Source: CAYGTS01 sp964352905 (GTDB taxonomy: Bacteria; Pseudomonadota; Gammaproteobacteria; JAHCLG01). From it: a stretch of 6,023 nucleotides of DNA. The notes under the pieces were generated by a model that was not told the origin of the DNA, searched no databases, and saw only the letters and a program-made list of their open reading frames with translations. Each line of letters begins with the position of its first letter. Positions within the stretch are counted from its first letter, which is position 1. Location: positions 1-6,023 of the forward strand of contig CAYGTS010000145.1 in the NCBI GenBank assembly GCA_964352905.1. Direction: 5' to 3'. Below are positions 1 to 5,873 of the stretch, in pieces. The position numbers were made by a program, and so were the translations under genes.

Positions 1-56
1 TTTTTGAGTTAAATTTTTTATCGTGAGACATGGTTGATCCAGAGGTAAAGAACCAG

Positions 57-89
57 GATCTTGCAAAGTTTCAATGGCTTTTCAAGATC
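57..89. repeat. Imperfect hairpin (12-bp arms)
   Basis: GATCTTGCAAAG (57-68) pairs with CTTTTCAAGATC (78-89) with one mismatch, around a 9-base spacer. No T-tract follows on either strand, so it does not look like an intrinsic terminator. It sits directly before the REP-like units and may belong to the same repeat cluster. Function unknown. Confidence 0.5.
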
Positions 90-100
90 GAAGATCCTAA

Positions 101-140
101 CCCTGGATTGCTTCGTCGCTAACGCTCCTCGCAATGACGG
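101..140 (-). repeat. REP-like palindromic unit, first copy
   Basis: Read on the minus strand this unit runs from CCGTCATTGCGAGGAGCG through a TTAG centre to CGACGAAGCAATCC. ATTGC and GCAAT frame an imperfect stem-loop. Sequences of the form CGTCATTGCGAGGAGCG...GAAGCAATC are, from memory, frequent dispersed intergenic repeats in several bacterial groups including Legionella-like and Rickettsia-like genomes. A shortened copy in the opposite orientation lies 20 bases downstream, giving a BIME-like pair. Confidence 0.6.
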
Positions 141-159
141 ATATCCAAATTGAAGTTAG

Positions 160-186
160 TTAGGAGCGTGAGCGAAGCAATGACGG
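160..186 (+). repeat. REP-like unit, second copy, opposite orientation
   Basis: TAGGAGCGTGAGCGAAGCAATGACGG repeats the core of the 101-140 unit (GGAGCG, GCGA, GAAGCAAT, ATGACGG) in opposite orientation, with a shorter centre. The two units could pair with each other to form a larger cruciform or RNA hairpin. No coding potential. Confidence 0.5.
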
Positions 187-223
187 AAGAAGAAAGAACC
201 TACTTTCTAATCGCTTTGGGTAT

Positions 224-246
224 ATTTACCAAGAACATTCAGATTT
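224..246 (-). repeat. Remnant of the miniature element's right arm
   Basis: These 23 bases match the reverse complement of 391-413, inside the 262-440 element, with a single difference (ACATTC versus ACGTTC). The match stops abruptly on both sides. It lies outside the element's target duplication, so it is not part of that insertion. It is best read as a remnant of an earlier, inverted copy next to which the present element landed. Confidence 0.55.
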
Positions 247-253
247 TTAAAGC

Positions 254-261
254 AAGCGAAT
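254..261. repeat. Target-site duplication, left
   Basis: AAGCGAAT here and at 441-448 exactly flank the inverted ends of the 262-440 element. The perfect match suggests a fairly recent insertion compared with copy 2, whose flanks do not match. Confidence 0.75.
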
Positions 262-440
262 GTAACTATTCACCCTGTAGATGGGAACGTCCATATTTGG
301 GCTAAAAATAGCGAAAATCTTTTATCGAAATGCTCATGTATAACTCATACACTGCGCTTTCTCAAAAATATTTTCGCCGTTTTTATCACCAAATCTGAAC
401 GTTCTTGGTAAATTCACAGTTAAGTTTACTGAATAGATAC
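262..440. mobile_element. 179-bp MITE-like element, copy 1, with 8-bp target duplication
   Basis: The left end GTAACTATTCA (262-272) and right end TGAATAGATAC (430-440) are inverted repeats matching at 10 of 11 bases. The element is bracketed by perfect direct repeats AAGCGAAT at 254-261 and 441-448, as expected of a target-site duplication. It has no ORF. Internally it is a long imperfect palindrome centred near 344: the GGGAACGTCC...GCGAAAAT arm (283-318) mirrors 370-405, and TGTAT-AACTC-ATACA forms the tip. Ends starting GTAA and an 8-bp duplication are hallmarks of the IS66 family, so a non-autonomous IS66-type derivative is the best guess; no transposase is present to confirm it. It ends 31 bp before the efflux operon's start codon, so it probably separates the operon from its ancestral upstream region. 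I see no convincing promoter inside it. Confidence 0.8.
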
Positions 441-448
441 AAGCGAAT
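441..448. repeat. Target-site duplication, right
   Basis: Second copy of AAGCGAAT, immediately after the element's right end and 23 bases before the adaptor gene's start codon. Confidence 0.75.
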
Positions 449-452
449 TAAC

Positions 453-467
453 TATAGGAAACCTATA
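453..467 (+). promoter_or_regulatory. Ribosome binding site of the adaptor gene inside a small hairpin
   Basis: AGGA at 456-459 is the only Shine-Dalgarno-like sequence upstream of the ATG at 472, at a rather long spacing of 12 bases. It lies in a perfect 6-bp inverted repeat, TATAGG-AAA-CCTATA, which would partly mask it. The stem is A/U-rich with a tight triloop, so it is probably weak. It could equally be a small operator. This is the only native leader left between the mobile element and the gene. Confidence 0.4.
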
Positions 468-471
468 CGCC

Positions 472-1548
472 ATGGATGGCAAAAAACACAAAATCGTATT
501 CATTGTTATTTTTATAATCATTATTATTATCAGTATTGCGTTTGCTTATCGTATTCTACAAGAAAATAATCCATCTCAACAAAGTAAGATAGCCACGCCT
601 GTCACCGCAATGCTTATCAAAACACAACCCATTGATGATACCATCAATGCGTTGGGAACGGCTGTGGCATTTGAATCCGTGACAATCACTGCCGATGTAA
701 CTGAAATAGTGAGGTCAATTCATTTCAATGATGGCGATTATGTGAAAAAAGGACAATTATTAATTCAGCTTTCAACTTCTGAAGAGCAGGCACAATTAGC
801 CAGCGCCACAGCAATCGTAAACAATGCCCAAAAGAATTTTGATCGCACCTTAAATTTAAGCGGTAAAAATTACATTGCACAATCACAACATGATCAAGCT
901 AAAGCTGATTTAGAAACGGCACAAGCCAAGGCAAAAGAAATTCAAGCCAATATCAATAACCGTATTATTAGAGCCCCATTTAATGGCTATTTAGGTTTAC
1001 GCCAAGTTAGCCCTGGTGCGTTGGTACAACCCGGTACAGCGATCGTGACAATTGATAAAACCGATCCAATGAAAGTTGATTTTACCTTACCTGAAAAATA
1101 TTTAAGCCAAATTAAAATTGAGCAAGCCGTAGAGGCAACCTCAATCGCATATCCCGATCGAAAATTTAACGGCAAAATTGTAGCGGTTAACTCGCGCATT
1201 GATACTGCCACACGCTCTTTTACCGTACGAGCTAATTTTGATAACAAAAATCAATTATTAAAACCAGGCATGTTATTGAAAATAAGCATTCTAATTCAAT
1301 CGATACAAGCAATTTTGATCCCCGAGCATGCCGTTATTTTAAAAAATGGAAAAAAATATGTATTCGTCATTAATAGCAAAAACAATAGCGTAGATCAAAA
1401 AACCGTAAAACTAGGACAACGTGAGTCGGGTCACGTTGTAGTTACCCAAGGTTTAAAGAAAGGTGATACGATTGTAGTTGATGGTGCCTTTAAACTCACC
1501 AATCACCAACACGTTTCAATTATTAATCACAGTAATGAGTCACGCTAA
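472..1548 (+). CDS. RND efflux periplasmic adaptor (membrane fusion protein)
   Basis: Product of 358 residues, a usual size for a short-hairpin HlyD/AcrA-type adaptor that bridges an RND permease to an outer-membrane channel across the periplasm. After a short basic N-terminus (MDGKKHK), residues 8-26 form an isoleucine-rich membrane anchor; no lipobox cysteine is visible. The split lipoyl (barrel-sandwich) domain is seen at about 70-101 (VTEIVRSIHFNDGDYVKKGQ) and 163-195, which contains the family motif RAPFNGYLG. Between them, 103-162 is an alanine/glutamine-rich helical hairpin. The beta-barrel covers about 199-275, starting DPMKVDFTLPE, and the membrane-proximal domain about 280-350. The ATG at 472 is the only sensible start, since the next methionine is residue 47. 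The stop TAA shares its last base with the permease ATG, so translation is probably coupled. Substrate cannot be told from sequence. Confidence 0.93.
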   Translation: MDGKKHKIVFIVIFIIIIIISIAFAYRILQENNPSQQSKIATPVTAMLIKTQPIDDTINALGTAVAFESVTITADVTEIVRSIHFNDGDYVKKGQLLIQLSTSEEQAQLASATAIVNNAQKNFDRTLNLSGKNYIAQSQHDQAKADLETAQAKAKEIQANINNRIIRAPFNGYLGLRQVSPGALVQPGTAIVTIDKTDPMKVDFTLPEKYLSQIKIEQAVEATSIAYPDRKFNGKIVAVNSRIDTATRSFTVRANFDNKNQLLKPGMLLKISILIQSIQAILIPEHAVILKNGKKYVFVINSKNNSVDQKTVKLGQRESGHVVVTQGLKKGDTIVVDGAFKLTNHQHVSIINHSNESR

Positions 1549-4500
1549 TGTGGTTATCTGATGTTTCTGTTAAACATCCTATTTTTGCCATCGTTATTAA
1601 TTTACTCTTAATAATTTTTGGGTTAATTACTTTAAATCGCTTAGCTTTGCGTGAATACCCTGCGATCGATCCACCCATTATTTCCATTGAAACCAGTTAC
1701 CCAGGTGCTGCAGCTGCAACCGTTGAAACACGTATTACCAAAATACTAGAAGATCGTATTAGTGGTATTGAAGGTATTGCGTATATCGAATCGAACAGTG
1801 AAGATGGCTTTTCAAGTATTAATATTGAATTTACAATTAATCGTAATATTGATAATGCCGCTAATGATGTGCGCGAACGTGTTAACCGTGTATTATCTGA
1901 TTTACCTCAAGATGCTGAACCACCTGAAATTTTTAAAGCAGACTCTGATAATGATGTCATTATTTGGCTTAATTTAAGCAGTGATAAACTTAATCAATTA
2001 CAATTAACTGATTATGCCAATCGTTATTTAGTGGATAGACTTGCTGTTGTGAATGGGGTTGCACGAGTGCGCATTGGTGGTGAAAAACGCTATGCCATGC
2101 GCATTTGGATCGATAAAATTGCCATGGCAGCAAGAGACATAACCCTAACTGATATTGAAGCTGCCCTACGTGCGAATAATGTTGAATTGCCAGGTGGCCG
2201 CATTGAATCAAAAACGCGTGAGTTTACAGTTAGAATTAAACGTAAATTTCAAACACCAAATGATTTTGCGAAATTAGTGATCCGCCGCGATTCTAATGGT
2301 CATATTATTCGTTTAGGCGAAGTAGCAAAAATTAAGGTTGCTGCTGAAAACCGCCGCACTGAATTACGCGGCAATGGCGTTAACATGATAGGCCTTGGGG
2401 TTATTAAACAATCCAATGCAAATACTTTAGATGTTGCCAAAGGTATTCGTGAAAAAGTTGCAGAAATAAAAAAATCATTACCAACTGAAATTAAACTTCA
2501 TAACAGCTATGATTCTTCAATTTTTGTTAGTGAAGCCGTACACGGTGTCTTTATTACCTTTTTAATTGCCTTAGCATTAGTCGTTATTATTATTTATTTG
2601 TTCTTGGGGAAAATTTCAACGGTCATCGTTCCAGCTATCACTATTCCAGTTTCTATTATTGCGACATTTATTATTTTATACATCCAGCATTATTCACTGA
2701 ATTTACTTACCTTGTTAGCTTTGGTTTTAGCAATTGGTTTAGTTGTTGATGATTCGATTGTCGTTTTAGAAAATATTACGCGGCGTTGGCATTTAGGTGA
2801 ACCGCCATTACTCGCTAGTTACCGTGGTACCCGCCAAGTGGGATTTGCGGTAATTTCAACTACGGTGGTGTTACTCGCAATTTTTTTACCGATTTCATTA
2901 TTTCAAGGCTATGTGGGGCGTTTATTTACTGAATTTGCTTTTACTTTATCAGCAGCGGTGGTTTTCTCCAGCATTGTGGCCTTAACTTTAAGCCCGGTAT
3001 TGTGTTCACTGATCTTAGGTGTTGGTAAAAAAGAAACACGCCTAGAAAAATGGGCAAATAAAATTCATGCTTTTTTGCAATATCACTATAAAAAGGCATT
3101 AATCTGGAGTTTGGCTCACAAAAAATTTTGGGTTATTATTTTTATTTTGGTTTCAGCTGTTATTTTATTACTATACAATTTAGTACCACAAGAACTAGTA
3201 CCTGAAGAAGATCGCGGTGCTTTTTATGTATTAGTGAATGGCCCTGAAGGTGCTAGTTTTTCTTACATGCAAAAAAATATGCGCCAAATTGAAAACACCC
3301 TCATGCCATTAGTCAATAATAAAGAGGCAACGCGCGTTTTAACGATTGTGCCACGTGGCTTTGGGCGCGCCGATGCGGTTAATTCTGGCTTTGGCATTGT
3401 GGTCATGTCACACTGGAATCAACGCAAACACAGCACACAGGCTGCGATTGCTAGTATTTTCCCACAGTTATTATCTGTGCCGGGTGTGCAAGCCTTTCCG
3501 ATTATGCGTTCTGGGATAGCTCATTCTGGCACACAACAACAAGTACAATTTGTCATTGGTGGTAGCAATTATCAAGAACTAGCAATTTGGCGCGATACTA
3601 TTTTAAATTATGCTAAAAAAAATAAAAAATTACTCAATCTTGATAGTGATTATAAAGAAACAACACCACAATTAATTATCGATATAAATCGCGATCGCGC
3701 GGCAGAATTAGGCGTTCCCATGCAAGCGATTGGCCGAACCCTAGAAACCTTATTGGGAGCGAGAAAAGTCACAACCTATATTAATGATGATGAAGAATAT
3801 GAAGTCATGCTAGAATTAAATTTGCAACAAAAACAAACACCGCGTGATATTGATTATATTTATGTGAGATCATCAACAACTAATCGGTTAATTCCGCTTA
3901 GTAATTTAATAACAGTGCACGAAATTAATGCGCCTAATGCCCTACATCGCTATAACCGTTTACGTGCAATTACGATTAGCGCATCGCTTGCTCCCGGTTA
4001 TACATTAGATCAAGCTTTGCAATTTTTAGAAAAAATTGCATTAACCCATTTGCCCAAAACAGTGAATATTGATTATAAAGGCACCTCTCGCGAATACAAG
4101 GAATCGGGGTTGCAAATTATTTTCATTTTTATTTTAGCGATTATGGTTACTTTTTTAGTCTTAGCTGCACTATTTGGTAGCTTTATTCACCCAATCATTA
4201 TTCTTGTTACAGCACCTTTAGCAATTAGTGGTGCATTATTTGGGCTTTTCATTAGCGGTAGCACGCTCAATATTTATAGTAAAATCGGTATTATTATGTT
4301 GATTGGGTTATCCGCTAAAAATGGAATTTTAATGGTTGAGTTTATTAATCAACTGCGTGAGCAAAATTACACTTTTAAAAAAGCGATTGTTGAAGCAGCT
4401 TGCATCCGCTTACGACCTATTTTAATGACTGCTCTTTCTACCATTTTCGGAGCTATTCCCTTAATTATTGCCACAGGTGCAGGATCAGAAAGTCGCATGA

Positions 4501-4655
4501 CAATTGGTATTGTCATTTTCTTTGGCGTATCGCTCACTACCCTTTTAACCTTATTTATTGTACCGGTTTTTTACCAATTGCTGGCACAAAAAACCTTTCC
4601 ACGCAATTATGTTGCAAACAAGGTAGTACAATTGGAAGCAGAACATAAAGAATAA
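1548..4655 (+). CDS. RND multidrug-type efflux permease (HAE-1, AcrB-like)
   Basis: Product of 1035 residues, full length for the AcrB/HAE-1 family: a proton-driven inner-membrane trimer exporting hydrophobic or amphiphilic compounds through an adaptor and a TolC-type channel. It shows the two-fold RND plan: TM1 at about 9-29, a large periplasmic loop to about 330, TM2-6 to about 490, TM7 at about 526-546, a second loop to about 853, and TM8-12 to about 1012. The proton relay is intact: the TM4 motif LAIGLVVDDSIVVLEN carries D401/D402, LSAKNGILMVEF carries K924, and RLRPILMT carries R954 and T961, aligning with AcrB D407/D408, K940, R971 and T978. The early segment REYPAIDPPIISIETSYPGA is typical of the family. 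The start overlaps the adaptor stop by one base (TAATG). No outer-membrane factor gene follows; the next base but one begins a mobile element. Catalytic class is certain, substrate is not. Confidence 0.96.
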   Translation: MWLSDVSVKHPIFAIVINLLLIIFGLITLNRLALREYPAIDPPIISIETSYPGAAAATVETRITKILEDRISGIEGIAYIESNSEDGFSSINIEFTINRNIDNAANDVRERVNRVLSDLPQDAEPPEIFKADSDNDVIIWLNLSSDKLNQLQLTDYANRYLVDRLAVVNGVARVRIGGEKRYAMRIWIDKIAMAARDITLTDIEAALRANNVELPGGRIESKTREFTVRIKRKFQTPNDFAKLVIRRDSNGHIIRLGEVAKIKVAAENRRTELRGNGVNMIGLGVIKQSNANTLDVAKGIREKVAEIKKSLPTEIKLHNSYDSSIFVSEAVHGVFITFLIALALVVIIIYLFLGKISTVIVPAITIPVSIIATFIILYIQHYSLNLLTLLALVLAIGLVVDDSIVVLENITRRWHLGEPPLLASYRGTRQVGFAVISTTVVLLAIFLPISLFQGYVGRLFTEFAFTLSAAVVFSSIVALTLSPVLCSLILGVGKKETRLEKWANKIHAFLQYHYKKALIWSLAHKKFWVIIFILVSAVILLLYNLVPQELVPEEDRGAFYVLVNGPEGASFSYMQKNMRQIENTLMPLVNNKEATRVLTIVPRGFGRADAVNSGFGIVVMSHWNQRKHSTQAAIASIFPQLLSVPGVQAFPIMRSGIAHSGTQQQVQFVIGGSNYQELAIWRDTILNYAKKNKKLLNLDSDYKETTPQLIIDINRDRAAELGVPMQAIGRTLETLLGARKVTTYINDDEEYEVMLELNLQQKQTPRDIDYIYVRSSTTNRLIPLSNLITVHEINAPNALHRYNRLRAITISASLAPGYTLDQALQFLEKIALTHLPKTVNIDYKGTSREYKESGLQIIFIFILAIMVTFLVLAALFGSFIHPIIILVTAPLAISGALFGLFISGSTLNIYSKIGIIMLIGLSAKNGILMVEFINQLREQNYTFKKAIVEAACIRLRPILMTALSTIFGAIPLIIATGAGSESRMTIGIVIFFGVSLTTLLTLFIVPVFYQLLAQKTFPRNYVANKVVQLEAEHKE

Positions 4656-4656
4656 G

Positions 4657-4833
4657 GTAACTATTCACCCTGCAGATGGGAACGCCCATATTTGGGCTAA
4701 AAACGGCGAAAATCTTTTATCGAAATGCTCATGTATAACTCATACACTGCGCTTTCTCAAAAATATTTTCGTAGTTGTTCACCAAATCTGAACGTTTTCG
4801 GTAAATATAAAGTTAAAAGGGGTGAGCAGCTAC
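4657..4833. mobile_element. 177-bp MITE-like element, copy 2, between convergent genes
   Basis: Collinear with the 262-440 element over its whole length with one 2-bp gap; identity is near 90 percent up to 4816 and low in the last 17 bases. Its own ends remain inverted repeats: GTAACTATTCACC (4657-4669) against GGTGAGCAGCTAC (4821-4833), 10 of 13 matching. The flanking octamers AGAATAAG and GAGTTATT do not match, so either the duplication has decayed or the copy arrived by recombination. It begins one base after the permease stop, and its right end overlaps the msrB stop codon, so it makes up the entire intergenic gap. Its large palindrome (centre near 4739) could act as a barrier or terminator for both converging transcripts, although neither strand shows a classic GC stem plus T-tract. 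Confidence 0.75.
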
Positions 4834-5324
4834 GAGTTATTTTTCTGAAATAGCACTAAATATTGCTCATATCCTCTCGCTTTTAAATCTTTCACTGGGA
4901 TAAATTCTAACGCAGCTGAATTGATGCAATAACGTTTATACGTTGGCCCCGGACCATCGTTAAAGACATGCCCCAAATGTGAGTTAGCCTTTTTAGAACG
5001 TACTTCCGTGCGCGAAACAAACAAAGAATTATCTGTTTTAAGGCTTAAGCTATCAGCGATGGGTTTAGTAAAGCTTGGCCAGCCGGTACCCGAATCAAAT
5101 TTATCAAGCGAACTAAAAAGTGGCTCACCCGAAACAACATCCACATAAATACCCGCTTGGTAATTATCCCAATAGGCATTTTCAAATGCCCTTTCAGTGC
5201 CATTTTCCTGGGTGACATGATATTGTGTTGGGGTTAATCGATCTTTCAAATCATTTTTATTCACCACTGTATATCCTTCCATACTAAAAAATAATGTTAT
5301 CAAAAGGACAAATATATATCGCAT
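4830..5324 (-). CDS. msrB: Exported peptide methionine-R-sulfoxide reductase
   Basis: Product of 164 residues; MsrB reduces methionine-R-sulfoxide in oxidised proteins. Residues 1 to about 18 (MRYIFVLLITLFFSMEGYT) look like a signal peptide, implying action in the periplasm or at the envelope; the cleavage site is uncertain. The rest is the SelR/MsrB fold: GIYVDVVSGEPLF (58-70), SGTGWPSFTKPI (78-89, active-site W82), SHLGHVFNDGPGP (115-127, H116 and H119) and RYCINSAALEFIP (131-143, catalytic C133, N135). Both zinc CxxC pairs of the zinc-binding subclass are replaced, by VDVV and RSKKANS. C133 is the only cysteine in the protein; Thr80 stands where some homologues have the resolving cysteine. 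The ATG at 5324 has an AAAGAG-like site about 10 bases upstream. The gene is convergent with the pump operon, and its TAG stop lies in the end of the mobile element, so the last residues (KNNS) may not be ancestral. Confidence 0.95.
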   Translation of the reverse strand: MRYIFVLLITLFFSMEGYTVVNKNDLKDRLTPTQYHVTQENGTERAFENAYWDNYQAGIYVDVVSGEPLFSSLDKFDSGTGWPSFTKPIADSLSLKTDNSLFVSRTEVRSKKANSHLGHVFNDGPGPTYKRYCINSAALEFIPVKDLKARGYEQYLVLFQKNNS

Positions 5325-5540
5325 AGTTCAAAACTCTTTCATAAATTCTAATAAATATTTACATTTCCCCTATTTTTTATGAAATAATTTGTTATAATCA
5401 CGTTCTTTTTTAAGCTATACAAGCTAACAAAGAACTTTAGAATGCATACTTTAAGCAGTATAGCATATTTAAAACTTGCCGTTATTGCGACGCACAAAAT
5501 GTAAATATTGAAACTGCAGTATAACAAAGAAGTAACATTC
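5325..5540. other. AT-rich intergenic stretch between msrB and the tRNA-Ser locus
   Basis: I see no believable protein gene here. It must contain the msrB promoter on the minus strand, but I find no clear consensus for it. On the plus strand it holds the TGTTATAAT promoter candidate and the 5402-5435 inverted repeat. CCGTTATTGCGACG near 5479-5492 faintly recalls the REP-like unit at 101-140 but is too short to call. Confidence 0.5.
5390..5398 (+). promoter_or_regulatory. Candidate extended -10 promoter reading toward tRNA-Ser
   Basis: TGTTATAAT is a perfect extended -10 (TGn plus TATAAT). No good -35 lies 16-18 bases upstream, which is tolerable for extended -10 promoters. Transcription would start near 5405 and run rightward, away from msrB, through the hairpin region into tRNA-Ser about 300 bases on. 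GTTCTTT (5402-5408) and AAAGAAC (5429-5435) could form a hairpin at the very start of the transcript. No better promoter is visible closer to the tRNA. Confidence 0.45.
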
Positions 5541-5562
5541 GGAGAGATGGCCGAGAGGCTGA
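5541..5562 (+). pseudogene. Truncated tRNA-Ser 5' end (acceptor strand plus D-arm)
   Basis: These 22 bases, GGAGAGATGGCCGAGAGGCT then GA, are identical to the first 22 bases of the intact tRNA-Ser at 5708-5729. The identity extends 4 bases upstream (ATTC), so 26 bases are duplicated with a spacing of 167. Downstream the sequence turns into unrelated hairpins and there is no anticodon arm, variable arm or T-arm, so it cannot make a tRNA. An octamer CTAAAAAC is also shared (5598-5605 and the variable arm at 5760-5767) but may be chance. It could be the stump of a second tRNA-Ser or a duplication made by an insertion or deletion. Confidence 0.7.
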
Positions 5563-5595
5563 GCAGTGGCATCGCAGCACGAAGTGATGCGGTGC

Positions 5596-5618
5596 AACTA
5601 AAAACACAGTTTTTAGTT
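5596..5618. repeat. Perfect 10-bp hairpin, triloop ACA
   Basis: AACTAAAAAC (5596-5605) and GTTTTTAGTT (5609-5618) are exact inverted complements around ACA. The stem is A/T-rich, and GC-rich sequence rather than a T-tract follows, so it is not a canonical terminator. It is the first of a series of hairpins between the truncated and intact tRNA-Ser copies. Confidence 0.6.
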
Positions 5619-5621
5619 AGC

Positions 5622-5692
5622 TGCGAAGGACACGACATGGATGTCGTGGCTGGGGGTTATAAAGAACCATGCAAACTCGCCAGGGATGGCAA
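5622..5692 (+). ncRNA. Candidate structured RNA with GGA-loop hairpins (CsrA/RsmA-site-like)
   Basis: Two hairpins expose GGA in the loop: CACGACA-TGGA-TGTCGTG (5631-5648, perfect 7-bp stem) and GCCA-GGGA-TGGC (5679-5690, 4-bp stem), with centres 45 bases apart. A further AAGGACAC (5626-5633) abuts the first stem. ACATGGATGT and CAGGGATG resemble the known CsrA/RsmA binding consensus (ACARGGAUG in a hairpin loop), so the region may be part of a regulator-binding RNA. Against this, no LetA/GacA-type upstream box and no terminator of its own are seen, and similar GGA palindromes occur, from memory, as dispersed intergenic repeats in other gammaproteobacteria. It may simply be a repeat unit carried in the tRNA leader. 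Confidence 0.35.
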
Positions 5693-5707
5693 AGAAAATC
5701 TTAATTC

Positions 5708-5801
5708 GGAGAGATGGCCGAGAGGCTGAAGGCGCTCCCCTGCTAAGGGAGTATGGGGTCTAAAAACTTCATCGAGGGTTCGAATCCCTCTCTCTCCGCC
5801 A
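5708..5801 (+). tRNA. tRNA-Ser (anticodon GCU)
   Basis: This is a complete 94-base class II tRNA that reads AGC/AGU serine codons. Acceptor GGAGAGA (5708-5714) pairs fully with TCTCTCC (5791-5797), followed by discriminator G and an encoded CCA. The anticodon stem CTCCC/GGGAG (5735-5739, 5747-5751) closes loop CTGCTAA, with GCT at 5742-5744. The long variable arm has a stem ATGGGGT/ACTTCAT (5753-5759, 5766-5772, two G-U pairs). The T-arm is GAGGG-TTCGAAT-CCCTC (5774-5790). A strong terminator starts directly after the CCA, so this is the last gene of its transcript. Its 5' 26 bases are duplicated 167 bases upstream. Confidence 0.97.
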
Positions 5802-5872
5802 AATAATAAAAAAAGCCAAAAAACAAGAGCAGAAGCGAAGCGCCTCTTGTGTTTTGGCTTTTTTTATTATTT
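5801..5872. terminator. Strong bidirectional intrinsic terminator
   Basis: A 29-bp stem with one A-G mismatch (5801-5829 against 5844-5872) closes a 14-base loop. The functional core is GCCAAAAAACAAGAG (5815-5829) with CTCTTGTGTTTTGGC (5844-5858), followed by seven T (5859-5865) on the plus strand. The mirror A7 (5808-5814) gives the same signal on the minus strand. It ends the tRNA-Ser transcript and would also stop transcripts arriving from beyond 6023 on the minus strand. Confidence 0.92.
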
Positions 5873-5873
5873 A

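Noticed and set aside
262..440. Riboswitch or attenuator leader for the efflux operon
   Set aside because: The same structure recurs between convergent genes at 4657-4833 and has transposon-type ends with a target duplication, so a mobile element explains it better.
987..2211. Minus-strand and alternate-frame open frames inside the RND genes (also 4400-4648)
   Set aside because: They are shadows of the strongly supported adaptor and permease reading frames.
5348..5638. Open frame of 96 codons on the minus strand upstream of msrB
   Set aside because: It crosses the promoter candidate, hairpins and truncated tRNA copy; composition is low-complexity and no motif or start signal supports it.
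5541..5707. attL/attR of an integrated island at tRNA-Ser
   Set aside because: The enclosed segment is only 167 bp with no integrase, and the duplicated part is the 5' end rather than the usual 3' end.
5508..5729. Open frame of 73 codons on the plus strand overlapping the tRNA-Ser locus
   Set aside because: It runs through both tRNA-Ser 5' copies and all the hairpins and ends inside the real tRNA; there is no ribosome binding site or recognisable domain.
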